64,000 nucleotides of DNA, from the NCBI RefSeq assembly GCF_000383415.1, contig NZ_KB911258.1:268267-332266 (forward strand), given 5' to 3'. Positions 36,347-45,262 of this stretch are shown here, piece after piece. The position numbers and the translations under genes were made by a program. The first letter of the stretch is position 1. Each line of letters starts with the position of its first letter. The stretch comes from Hyphomicrobium zavarzinii ATCC 27496 (GTDB lineage: Bacteria > Pseudomonadota > Alphaproteobacteria > Rhizobiales > Hyphomicrobiaceae). The notes below the pieces were generated by a model. It saw only the letters and a list, made by a program, of their open reading frames with translations. It was not told where the DNA came from and did not search any database.

Positions 36347-38710
36347 TCAGGTGACCTTTTCACCCATGGGCAGGCTGCGCAGCCGCTTGCCCGTCGCTGC
36401 GAAGATCGCGTTCGCAAGCGCGGGCGCGAACGGCGGCACGCCAGGCTCACCGATGCCGCCCGTGTGCCACGAGGCGGTCTTGGGCTCGATGATGATCGTG
36501 TTCACCTTCTTCGGGTAGTTGTGCATCGTCGCGACGTTGAAGTCCGAATAGTTGGACTGCTCCACCGCGCCATCCTTGAAGGTGATGCCGCTGTAGACGG
36601 CATTCGACATGCCCATCACCGCGGCCCCTTCGATCTGCGAGCGGATGCGCTCCGGATTGACGTAGAAGCCGCAGTCGACGGCCGTCGTCACTTCCGGAAC
36701 GCGGATCGTGCCGTCGTCGTCGATGACGACGTGCACCACGCTCGCCACGTAGCTCGCAAACGCACGGTGCGCGGCGATGCCGAGCCCCTGCCGCTCCGGC
36801 AGCGTCTTGCCCCAGCCGGCCTTCTCCGCCGCGACGCGGATGACGTTCTTGAGCCGCTCCGTATCGATCGGGAACGACTCGTAGGGCTCGCCGTAGTTCC
36901 AGAAGTCGTCCGGGAAGCCGGACGCCTTGAGGTCGATCTTGCGGTCCGGCCCGATCATTTCGAGCAGGAAGTCCTTGGGATCGCGCCCGAGCTTATGGGC
37001 TACCTCGCACACGGCCGACTGCACAGCGAACGCGCGCTGGATGTTGGACACCGAGCGATACCAGCCGATGCGCGTGTGCGCCTTGGCAGGCCCGTTCTCG
37101 CAACGGAAATTTGGCACGTCGAACGGAACGTCGACGAAGCCCATGCCGTACTCGATCGGGAACTGGTAGCCGCTGTCGGGCGCGAACGTCGAAAGGATGG
37201 ACGGCGACACGGTCCGGTGCCGCCAGCCGGTCACCTTGCCCTTGTCGTCGATCGCCATCTCGATCCGCTCGACCGATGTGGTGTGGTAGAACGAGTGGCG
37301 CGTATCGTCCTCCCGGCTCCACTGCAGCAGCACGGGCTCGCCGAGCTTCTGCGAGAGCAGCGCGGCCTCGATCATGAAGTCCCACTTCGACTTGCGGCCG
37401 AAGCCGCCGCCCAGCAGCGTGACGTGCACCGTCACGTTCTCGAGCGGCAGCTTGAGCGCTTCCGCAATGTCCTTGCGTGCGCCGTAGGGGCTTTGAACGG
37501 GCGCCCATATCTCCGCTTTGCCGTCGGCAACACGCGCCACGGCTACCAATGGCTCCATCGGCGCCTGCACGAGATGCTGGCCGTGATAGTCGGCGGTGAA
37601 CACCTGCTTGGCCGCGGCGAATGCGGCGTCCACGTCGCCCTCGTTGCGGATCACCTTGCCGGGCTTCGCGGCGGTTGCCTCCATCTCCTTGCTGTAGGCT
37701 GCGGAATTGTAACTGCCATTCTCGCCGTTGTTCCACTCGATCTGAAGCGCGTCGCGGCCGAGGAGTGCCGCATAGGTCGACTTCGCCACCACGGCGATGC
37801 CGCCGAGCTGATGGAACTTGCGGGGCACGTCGTAGAAGCCCTCGATCTCCACGACCTTCTCCACGCCGGGCGTCTTCAGCGTCTCGGAGGCATCGTATTT
37901 CACGATCTTCGCGCCGAGCACGTCCGGGCGCGCCATCACGGCGAACTTCATGCCCGGCAGCCGCACGTCCGCGCCGTAGATCGCCTTGCCCGTGGTGATA
38001 TTGCGCAGGTCCGCGATCTTCGTCTCGCCCTTCCGCATCAGGGTGAACTCGTCGGGCGTCTTGAACAGCAGATCCTCGACCTTGGGCGTCGGCAAGGCGA
38101 TGGCCGCTTCCGCGAGATCGCCGAAGCCCATCGTCTCTCCCGTCTCCTTGCCGGAGGCATCGAGCCGGATCACCTTGTGCGCCTTCGCCCGGCAGAGCTT
38201 GGCGTCGATGCCCCACTTGGCCGCCGCTGCGGCTTCCAGCATCTGCCGCATGGCTGCGCCGCACTGGCGCATCGGCTGGATGAAGTGGCGCATGCTGCGC
38301 GAGCCGTCGGTGTCCTGGTTGCCGTACTTCGGCTCGTCGCCGGGCGCCTGCACCAGCGAGACGCGCGACCAGTCGGCCTCCATCTCGTCAGCCACCACCA
38401 TCGGCAGGCTCGTGCGGATGCCCGTGCCCATCTCCGAGCGATGGGTGACGATCTTCACGTCGCCGCTCTTGTCGATGGCGATGAAGACATGCGGGTCGTT
38501 GACCGTCTTGTCGGACATGCCCTCGGCGCCGGTCGGGTAAGGCGTCATCGGTTCGCGCGCATAGGCAGGCAGGATCTTGACCGCGAGCACGAGGCCGGAC
38601 GCCACCAGTGCGCCGCCCAGGATCGTGCGCCGGCTCACATTCTCGATGATGGCGCTCTGCCCCACGGGCTGGCTCGATGTCTTCGTATGCTCTTCGATGT
38701 AATGCAGCAT
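36347..38710 (-). CDS. Molybdopterin-binding oxidoreductase large subunit (isoquinoline 1-oxidoreductase beta-like)
   Basis: 787 residues, xanthine-oxidase family. The catalytic Glu region GGIGEPGVPPFAPALANAI is at the C-terminus, and VTLLGGGFGRKSKWDF is a molybdopterin-loop motif. The N-terminus carries SRRTILGGALVASGLVLA, a twin-arginine signal, so it is exported with the small subunit. Relatives act on N-heterocycles or aldehydes in the periplasm. It follows the Fe-S subunit by 3 bp. No FAD subunit is present, so electrons probably go to a cytochrome. The actual substrate is unknown. Confidence 0.9.
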   Translation of the reverse strand: MLHYIEEHTKTSSQPVGQSAIIENVSRRTILGGALVASGLVLAVKILPAYAREPMTPYPTGAEGMSDKTVNDPHVFIAIDKSGDVKIVTHRSEMGTGIRTSLPMVVADEMEADWSRVSLVQAPGDEPKYGNQDTDGSRSMRHFIQPMRQCGAAMRQMLEAAAAAKWGIDAKLCRAKAHKVIRLDASGKETGETMGFGDLAEAAIALPTPKVEDLLFKTPDEFTLMRKGETKIADLRNITTGKAIYGADVRLPGMKFAVMARPDVLGAKIVKYDASETLKTPGVEKVVEIEGFYDVPRKFHQLGGIAVVAKSTYAALLGRDALQIEWNNGENGSYNSAAYSKEMEATAAKPGKVIRNEGDVDAAFAAAKQVFTADYHGQHLVQAPMEPLVAVARVADGKAEIWAPVQSPYGARKDIAEALKLPLENVTVHVTLLGGGFGRKSKWDFMIEAALLSQKLGEPVLLQWSREDDTRHSFYHTTSVERIEMAIDDKGKVTGWRHRTVSPSILSTFAPDSGYQFPIEYGMGFVDVPFDVPNFRCENGPAKAHTRIGWYRSVSNIQRAFAVQSAVCEVAHKLGRDPKDFLLEMIGPDRKIDLKASGFPDDFWNYGEPYESFPIDTERLKNVIRVAAEKAGWGKTLPERQGLGIAAHRAFASYVASVVHVVIDDDGTIRVPEVTTAVDCGFYVNPERIRSQIEGAAVMGMSNAVYSGITFKDGAVEQSNYSDFNVATMHNYPKKVNTIIIEPKTASWHTGGIGEPGVPPFAPALANAIFAATGKRLRSLPMGEKVT

Positions 38711-38713
38711 GGC

Positions 38714-39166
38714 TCACACTCCTCCGGCTGCAAGGCGCACGGCCGCGTGGATGCGCTGGTAGCATCCGCACCGGCAGATGTTGCCGCCCATCTCCTCGAC
38801 GATCTCGTCGTCCGATGGCGCATTGTTCTTGGCGAGCAGCGAGGCGGCCTGCATGATCTGCCCCGCCTGGCAGAAGCCGCACTGCGGCACGCTGAGTTCC
38901 CGCCATGCCTTCTGCACGGCATGCTCGCCGTCGGCGCTGAGGCCCTCGATCGTCGTGATGGATTTTCCGTCTGCCATCTCGATGGTCGTCATGCACGAGC
39001 GCACGGCCACGCCGTCGAGATGAATGGTGCAGGCGCCGCATACCCCCGCGCCGCATCCGTACTTCGTTCCCGTCAGCCCCGCCTCGTCCCTCAAATACCA
39101 GAGCAGCGGCGTGCCCGGATCGCTGTCCACGGTGCGGCTTTCGCCATTCACGGTGATGGTCGCCAT
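38714..39166 (-). CDS. [2Fe-2S] subunit of molybdenum hydroxylase (isoquinoline 1-oxidoreductase alpha-like)
   Basis: 150 residues with two iron-sulfur clusters: the plant-type site [17 protein letters not shown] plus a later Cys, and the CO-dehydrogenase-type site [10 protein letters not shown] with [16 protein letters not shown]. It has no signal of its own and would be carried through the Tat pathway with the large subunit. It transfers electrons from the Mo centre to an external acceptor. It lies directly upstream of the large-subunit gene. Confidence 0.93.
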   Translation of the reverse strand: MATITVNGESRTVDSDPGTPLLWYLRDEAGLTGTKYGCGAGVCGACTIHLDGVAVRSCMTTIEMADGKSITTIEGLSADGEHAVQKAWRELSVPQCGFCQAGQIMQAASLLAKNNAPSDDEIVEEMGGNICRCGCYQRIHAAVRLAAGGV

Positions 39167-39260
39167 GATTGTCGTCTCCCGATTTTCCGGCGGCTGGAAG
39201 CCGCCAACTGCGTCGTGATGGTGTGTTCAGGTCTCCCGTCGCGGGACTCTTCCGAAGTCC

Positions 39261-40931
39261 CTAAGGTTGCGGAGCAAGTAACGTCATCGGCCAGACGTAA
39301 GCCTGTCCCATGACCAAAAGTCCGACCAGCGTCGCAAGCGCCACCGAATGGAAGAACACGAAGCGCAGGATCGAGCCTTCGTGCCCGTACCAGCGCGTGG
39401 CCGTTGAGGCGACGACGATGGATTGCGCATCGATCATCTTGCCCATGACGCCGCCGGAGCTGTTGGCCGCCGCCATGAGGACTGGATTGATGCCGAGTTG
39501 CTCCGCGGTAACCCGCTGCAAGCCGCCAAAAAGCACGTTGGAAGCGGTGTCGGAGCCGGTCAGCGCCACGCCGAGCCAACCGATGAGGGTGCCGAACAAC
39601 GGATAGAGCCACCCGGTGTTGGCCAAAGCGAGGCCGAGCGTGGCGTCGGTGCCAGAGTAGCGCGTCACGAAGCCGATCGCCAGCATGCAGGCGATGGTGA
39701 GGAGCGAGTAGCGCACGAGATGGATCGTCCGCCCGTACATACGCAGAAGCCCGCCGGGGCTGTAACCGAGAAAGAGACCCGAGACGATGGCAGCCAGCAG
39801 TATTCCACTGCCCGTCGCCGACATGAGATTGAGCGTGTAGACGGCGCTTTCCACGTGTGGGGCCGCGACCACCGGCGGCATCTTCTGCACGCGCTCGTTG
39901 AGCCCCGTGACCGGGATCTTCGCCACCCATAGGCCGTCGAGTGCCGCGCGCACCTGCGGTGTGCCCCACAGGAACACGAACACGCTGAGCACGATCCATG
40001 GCGTCCACGCCCTGCGGATGGCCGGATTGCTCAGAGGACGAATGTCTTCGGGCTCCGTGAACGACGGACTTTCGGACGGTGTGCGCGGCATCGCGCGCAT
40101 CGGCTCGGACGGTTGCCAGACGCGCAGGAACGCCGCGAGCGCGACCATCGACACGAGGGCCGCCACGATGTCCACCAGCCAGGGGCCATGAAAATTCGAG
40201 ACGAGATACTGCGGCACGGCGAACGAAACCCCAGCCACCAGGATCGGCGGCCAGATCTCGAAGGTCTTGCGAAAGCCGACGAAGGCCCACACCAGCCAGA
40301 ACGGCACGATCACGGAGAAGAACGGCAACTGCCGTCCCACCATGCCGGAAAGCTCGTGGAGATCGAGCCCCGTCACCGCCGCGAGCGCGATTACCGGCGT
40401 GCCGAGCGCGCCGAATGCGACGGGCGCCGTATTGGCGATCAGGGAAAGGCCCGAGGCGGCGAGGGGAGAGAAGCCGAGGCCGATCAGCATCGCCGCCGTG
40501 ACCGCGACCGGCGTGCCGAAGCCCGCAGCACCCTCGAAAAATGCGCCGAGACTGAAGGCGATGAACAGGAGCTGCAGCCGCCGGTCGTCGCTGATGGCGC
40601 TGATCGAGCGTTGCAGGATCGCAAACTCGCCCTTCTCGCTCGTGAGCTGATAGAGAAAGATGACGTTGAGGATGATCCATCCGATGGGAAGCAGCCCGAA
40701 AGCGGCGCCGTAGGCCGCGGCGAGCCCCGCCATATGCGCGGGCATCCCATAGGCGAGCACCGCGACGGCAAGAGCCGCGGCAAGGCCCAGCATGGCTGCG
40801 ATGTGAGCGCGGACCTCGAAAAGACCGATCGCACCCAGCAGCACGACGACGGGAATGGCCGCTACGGCAGTCGAGAGGACCACGCTGCCGAATGGGTCAT
40901 AAACCTGCGACCACATCAGTTCGCCACCCAT
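39261..40931 (-). CDS. lctP: L-lactate permease (LctP family)
   Basis: 556 residues with about 13 membrane segments. The patterns FEGAAGFGTPVAVTAAMLIG, GWLGVALTGSDTASNVLFG and NSSGGVMGKMIDAQSIVVA are typical of LctP/LldP transporters. It imports lactate or glycolate with protons. GGAAG precedes the ATG at 40931. It lies upstream of the Mo hydroxylase genes on the same strand, 94 bp apart, but no lactate dehydrogenase is in the window. Confidence 0.93.
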   Translation of the reverse strand: MGGELMWSQVYDPFGSVVLSTAVAAIPVVVLLGAIGLFEVRAHIAAMLGLAAALAVAVLAYGMPAHMAGLAAAYGAAFGLLPIGWIILNVIFLYQLTSEKGEFAILQRSISAISDDRRLQLLFIAFSLGAFFEGAAGFGTPVAVTAAMLIGLGFSPLAASGLSLIANTAPVAFGALGTPVIALAAVTGLDLHELSGMVGRQLPFFSVIVPFWLVWAFVGFRKTFEIWPPILVAGVSFAVPQYLVSNFHGPWLVDIVAALVSMVALAAFLRVWQPSEPMRAMPRTPSESPSFTEPEDIRPLSNPAIRRAWTPWIVLSVFVFLWGTPQVRAALDGLWVAKIPVTGLNERVQKMPPVVAAPHVESAVYTLNLMSATGSGILLAAIVSGLFLGYSPGGLLRMYGRTIHLVRYSLLTIACMLAIGFVTRYSGTDATLGLALANTGWLYPLFGTLIGWLGVALTGSDTASNVLFGGLQRVTAEQLGINPVLMAAANSSGGVMGKMIDAQSIVVASTATRWYGHEGSILRFVFFHSVALATLVGLLVMGQAYVWPMTLLAPQP

Positions 40932-41232
40932 CCACGCTTCCAGTTGGATGCCAATATATCACGCATCTACGACGTATCGAGCATACGAAGCGGGCTGCAC
41001 CGCGTTCGGACATGCTCCGTGTCCGGCAACGAAAAACGCTTGAGGCTGACGAAGTTGCGCGAAGGGCGCGCCGTGGGCACCGTCTTATGTATAATGTGGC
41101 CCATCGGCCACGACGCCTCACAGGCGAGACTTGCACGGCGGGCAATGTCGCTTTGAATAGGCATCGCGGGAATGCCGTTATACGACCGCTGCGCGGCAGC
41201 GTCTTGCGCCACCACCTGACGAAAGGACATTT
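40932..41232. other. Divergent intergenic region between lactate permease and heme oxygenase
   Basis: 301 bp without a supported gene. It contains a perfect TATAAT at 41090-41095, a plausible -10 element for the rightward gene but with no good -35 at 17 bp, and immediately after it a perfect hairpin GTGGCC-CATC-GGCCAC (41096-41111). No clear Fur or Irr box was seen. Confidence 0.4.
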
Positions 41233-41871
41233 ATGACGACAACGGAACTTGAAGCTCCATCGGAAACGAGCCGCGCCAAGCGCCTCAAGGCGCGGACGCA
41301 CGCCGCGCACGAGCGGCTCGACAGCCGCGTCATGGCGGCAGACCCCTTCGGCTCGAAGGAACGATATGCGCAGTTTGCCGTCGTGCAGCACGCGTTCCAC
41401 CGCGATATCGACGCGCTCTACGATAACGCGGTGCTCGATCGTCTGTTGCCGGATCTCGCCGGCCGCCGTCGGTTGCCCCAGATCGCGGAGGACCTCAACG
41501 ATCTCGGCACTGCGCTGCCGAGCTACAACGCCGCACCCGCTTTCAAGGCCGGAATGATCGCCGATGTTCCCACCGCCCTCGGCTGGCTCTATGTGGCCGA
41601 AGGCTCCAACCTCGGCGCCGCATTCCTGTTGAAGGAGGCGATCAAGCTCGGCCTCGGCGAAACCTTCGGTGCGCGCCATCTCGCGGGCGCTCCGGAAGGC
41701 CGTGGCCTGCATTGGCGCACGTTCACGGCGGCGCTCGATGCCGTCTCACTGACCGATGCGGAAGAAAGCCGCGTCGTCGCCGGTGCCGAAGCCGCATTCG
41801 CACGCGTTCAGGCCCTGGTCGAGGCCCACCTCCCGGTTGTGGCCGGCAAGCCTCAGGCTCCTTCCGCGTAA
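41233..41871 (+). CDS. Biliverdin-producing heme oxygenase
   Basis: 212 residues of the HemO/BphO type. The proximal heme-ligand His lies in KARTHAAHERLDSRV near residue 27, and the distal helix is around GWLYVAEGSNLGAAFLLKEA, with the flexible glycine motif. It opens heme to biliverdin, CO and Fe. No phytochrome or heme-uptake gene is adjacent, so it could serve iron scavenging or chromophore supply to a photoreceptor elsewhere. It is downstream of a TATAAT-type sequence. Confidence 0.9.
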   Translation: MTTTELEAPSETSRAKRLKARTHAAHERLDSRVMAADPFGSKERYAQFAVVQHAFHRDIDALYDNAVLDRLLPDLAGRRRLPQIAEDLNDLGTALPSYNAAPAFKAGMIADVPTALGWLYVAEGSNLGAAFLLKEAIKLGLGETFGARHLAGAPEGRGLHWRTFTAALDAVSLTDAEESRVVAGAEAAFARVQALVEAHLPVVAGKPQAPSA

Positions 41872-42010
41872 GGAGCGCGAGTGAAAACGCCAGCCAGCGA
41901 GGGCCGGACACACGGCCGTTAGCCAGCCAGCGCACCCCCCCCGAAAGGCGGGCTCGATCGCGGCGCACACCGCGTGCGCCCCTCCCAAACGGCTCTGACA
42001 CCCTGAATTT

Positions 42011-42087
<77 letters not shown>

Positions 42088-42208
42088 GTGTTGTAATCAC
42101 GAAGATTTTCATGGGACCGGTCATACGGCCTCGGCTCCGTGCCGTCGCCAGCCGATGCACCACTGACTTATCCAGTGCCGGCGGTCCTGGCAAGCGACAC
42201 CGGTGGCA

Positions 42209-44107
42209 TCAGGCTTGGCGGCAGCCGATCTCTCCCGGCACGGCGCCGCTTTGCGGGGTGAGCCGCTTGCGCGCGCACTGCTCGACGAGGAGATCACGCA
42301 GCGAGCTCTCCCGCTCCTTCCACTCGGGCTTCCCGGCAAGGTTCTCTAGCTCCATCGGGTCCGCCGAGACGTTGTACATCTCGTACTCGCTCGGCAGAGG
42401 CACCGTCTTGACCTTCTCCTCGTAGATGCGCCGGGACTTGCCTTCCTCGTCGCCCTCCCGGCCTTTGAGCTTGTTGACCACGTCCCGCACGCCCTCCGTT
42501 CCGGGGGTGCCGGGCGCGCTCCAGTAGCGGGGGTGATCGAAATAGCGCGAGTATTTCCAGATCTCGCCGCCGATGTCCGCGATCACGGTCTCGACGTGGT
42601 TCGGCTGCGTCACGGAATCGTAGGAGAGGCCGATGAAGTTCTTCTGGTCGAGCCCGCGGCTCGGATCGTCGTCCGACATGAAGTAGATGGGCTCGGCGAG
42701 CTTCTCCGGCCCCACCTCGCCGCGCAGCAGCGGAGAGAGGTCGCGCCCGACGAGCGGCAGCGCGTCGGTGAAGCCGGGCGAGATCGCTTCCAGCGCGGCC
42801 TTGGGGTCGACGCCCGCGAGCCCCAGGAGCGTAGGGGCGATGTCGATGTGGCTGGTCGGCATCGGGATGGTGCGAGGCGTGGCCTCCTTTCCCGGCATCA
42901 CCACCACGAGCGGCACGCGCAGCGCCTCCTCGTAGGCCATGTACCACTTCTGGAACAGGCCGCCGTGAGCGCCGAGAAGATCACCGTGATCGGAGGTGAA
43001 TACGATGATGGTGTTATCGAGGAACCGCGTCGTCTCGAGCGCCGCCAGCACTTCGCCCAGGTGACGGTCCACGTCCGCGTGGAGGCGATAGTAGAGACGG
43101 TAGTATTCGCGCGTGGCGGCGCTCGCCTGCATGAACTGGCTGTAGGCGTCGCGATAGGATTTCTGGCACGAGGGTTTGTCGTCGAGCTTCTCGAGGCGCG
43201 TGCGGGCGAACAGAGCGCGGTCGAACACCTCCTCAGGAACCGTCTCCGGCACGCTGAAATCGTACTGCTCCTGGAACTTTGCGGCGAGGCGCGTGAAGAA
43301 GCCCCAGAGCGCGATGTCGTGCGGGTTGGTGAACGACGCCATCAGGAACCAGGGGCTCTCGTCCTTGGAGGCATCGAGCTCCTTCAGCGTGCGCACCACC
43401 TGAGCGGCGATGGCGGGATCGCGGCCCTGGTTGCCCGGAGCCGCGGACGAGCCTGAGCGCAACGGATCTGAGCCGTGCGGCTCGGGGCCGACCCAGCCCG
43501 AGAACCCGAACGGGTCCAGCGTGTCGGCCTTGAGGTAGATCTCCTCCTTGGCGGGATCGGCGACGCCCTTGGCGTCGTAGCTGGTGATCACCTGCTCGGT
43601 GCCCGGCACCTTGAGATCGGCCTCGGTGGCGTGCCACTTGCCTTTCCAGAACGTCCGGTATCCGGCGTGCCGCAGGTAATGCCCGAGCGTCGGCACAGAG
43701 CCGGGCAACAGCCAGTGCATGTCGGGGTCGTTGGCTGCCTTGGCCGCCCCGTCAGTATTCGCGACGCCGTGCAGCGAAGGATAGTGACCCGTGTAGAGAG
43801 AGGTGCGGCTCGGCACGCAGGCGACGGAGGCCACATAGTGGCGTTCGAACGAGACGCCTTGCTGGGCCAGCCTGCCCTGAGCGGGAAGATATGACGCACG
43901 AAATTGCTTGAGTGCGGCACTCTCGTAAACGGTCGGATACCGCTGCTCGTCGACGAGCAGGAAGAGAATGTTCGGCTTCCGGGCCCCTCCCTGAGCCGCA
44001 GGCGCCGCCGTCTCTGCTTCCGCCGCTTTGAGGCCAGCCGCGCTCGCCGCGCCGGCAAGGCCGAGTTTCAAGGCGTTCCTTCGTGTCACCTCCCCGCCAG
44101 ACGCCAT
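42209..44107 (-). CDS. Sulfatase (formylglycine-dependent, Tat-exported)
   Basis: 632 residues from the ATG at 44107, which has AAAAGGGGGGAAGGA upstream. The active-site motif CVPSRTSLYTGHYPS contains Cys for conversion to formylglycine; metal ligands are in LVDEQR and FTSDHGDLLGAHG. The N-terminus TRRNALKLGLAGAASAAG is a twin-arginine signal. Sulfatases of this length act on arylsulfates or sulfated carbohydrates or choline-sulfate-like esters. It ends 121 bp from a tRNA-Arg. A maturase gene is not in the window. Confidence 0.9.
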   Translation of the reverse strand: MASGGEVTRRNALKLGLAGAASAAGLKAAEAETAAPAAQGGARKPNILFLLVDEQRYPTVYESAALKQFRASYLPAQGRLAQQGVSFERHYVASVACVPSRTSLYTGHYPSLHGVANTDGAAKAANDPDMHWLLPGSVPTLGHYLRHAGYRTFWKGKWHATEADLKVPGTEQVITSYDAKGVADPAKEEIYLKADTLDPFGFSGWVGPEPHGSDPLRSGSSAAPGNQGRDPAIAAQVVRTLKELDASKDESPWFLMASFTNPHDIALWGFFTRLAAKFQEQYDFSVPETVPEEVFDRALFARTRLEKLDDKPSCQKSYRDAYSQFMQASAATREYYRLYYRLHADVDRHLGEVLAALETTRFLDNTIIVFTSDHGDLLGAHGGLFQKWYMAYEEALRVPLVVVMPGKEATPRTIPMPTSHIDIAPTLLGLAGVDPKAALEAISPGFTDALPLVGRDLSPLLRGEVGPEKLAEPIYFMSDDDPSRGLDQKNFIGLSYDSVTQPNHVETVIADIGGEIWKYSRYFDHPRYWSAPGTPGTEGVRDVVNKLKGREGDEEGKSRRIYEEKVKTVPLPSEYEMYNVSADPMELENLAGKPEWKERESSLRDLLVEQCARKRLTPQSGAVPGEIGCRQA

Positions 44108-44187
44108 TCCTTCCCCCCTTTTCGTCTCTAGGGGAACAAGTATTGCGGGGCCTCCCCGCGAGCGCAATAGGTATCCCCGCGTAGTGG

Positions 44188-45192
44188 TCAGGGCCTCGGC
44201 GCGGCGGGCGAAGGGGCGTGGTCGGCATGATCGGCGTGACCGCCCGCGCAGCGCTCGAATTCGAGCTCGACCGTCGCGTGATCGAAGCCGTATTCCGCGC
44301 GCAGGTGCTCCTTGATCGCGGCCGAGATCGTCTCGGGCGCGCTGGTGTCGCTCACGCGGGCGTGCAGCGTGATCATGGGCCTCTCCTGGCTGATCGACCA
44401 TACATGAACGTGATGCACGTCATGGACCGAGGGGATCGCGGCCTTGAGGCTGTCACCGATCTGTCGCGGATCGAGCCCGCTCGGGGTGCCTTCGAGCAGG
44501 ATGTGCGCGCTGTCGCGGACGATCCGCCAGGCGGAGCCGAGAATGAGCACGGCAACGAGAACGGAGAGGATCGGGTCGATCGGCGTCCAGCCGGTGACGA
44601 GAATGATCAACGCCGCCACGAGCGCCGCGACCGACCCTAGGAGATCGCCGATCACGTGCAGCACCGCAGCGCGGACGTTGAGGTTGTCATGATCGCCGCC
44701 CTGAAGCAGCCAGAAGGCAAGCACGTTGACGAGAAGTCCTGCGAGCGCGATGGCGAGCATGACGCCGCCGATGACAGGCTGCGGATCGCGGATGCGGTGC
44801 ACGGCCTCGATCACGATCCACCCCGCGATGGCGAACAGCAGGAGTCCGTTGGCAAATGCAACCAGAACGCCGAAGCGGTCATACCCGTAGGATCGCTTCC
44901 AGTCGGCCGGCCTGCGCGCCAGCCGGAAGCCGAGCCAGGCGAGCGCGAGACCGGCGGAGTCGGTCAGCATGTGGCCGGCATCCGCGATGAGTGCGAGCGA
45001 GCCCGAGATCAGGCCGCCCGCGAACTCGGCCAGCATGAACAAGCCAGTGAGCAGCGCCGCGAGCCCCACGCGCCGCTCGCTCACCCCCGCGCCCACGTGC
45101 GCATGGCTGTGAGCAGGACTGTGGTCATGGTCGTGCCGGTGGTCCTGGTCATGACCGCCGCCGCGGGAATGCGGATGTGAGTGCGTGTGCAT
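44188..45192 (-). CDS. Cation diffusion facilitator, CzcD/ZitB-like
   Basis: 334 residues with six membrane segments. The metal-binding motifs are in DAGHMLTDSAG (TM2) and HVIGDLLGS (TM5), each with the HxxxD pattern of Zn/Co transporters. The N-terminus is extremely His/Asp-rich, and the C-terminus has another His-rich stretch (GGHADHADHA). It exports Zn, Co or a similar divalent cation from the cytoplasm in exchange for protons. Nearby cobalamin genes make cobalt possible, but Zn is most common. Confidence 0.92.
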   Translation of the reverse strand: MHTHSHPHSRGGGHDQDHRHDHDHSPAHSHAHVGAGVSERRVGLAALLTGLFMLAEFAGGLISGSLALIADAGHMLTDSAGLALAWLGFRLARRPADWKRSYGYDRFGVLVAFANGLLLFAIAGWIVIEAVHRIRDPQPVIGGVMLAIALAGLLVNVLAFWLLQGGDHDNLNVRAAVLHVIGDLLGSVAALVAALIILVTGWTPIDPILSVLVAVLILGSAWRIVRDSAHILLEGTPSGLDPRQIGDSLKAAIPSVHDVHHVHVWSISQERPMITLHARVSDTSAPETISAAIKEHLRAEYGFDHATVELEFERCAGGHADHADHAPSPAAPRP

Positions 45193-45262
45193 CTGGGCAA
45201 AACCCCGTTGCGCGCCGAATGTTCAGACGACCGCCAGACGCAATAGGGACCAGACGATCCGC

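Noticed and set aside
36464-39313. A 949-codon open frame on the plus strand
   Set aside because: Antisense of the Mo hydroxylase subunits; composition is Arg/His/Asp-rich without domain motifs.
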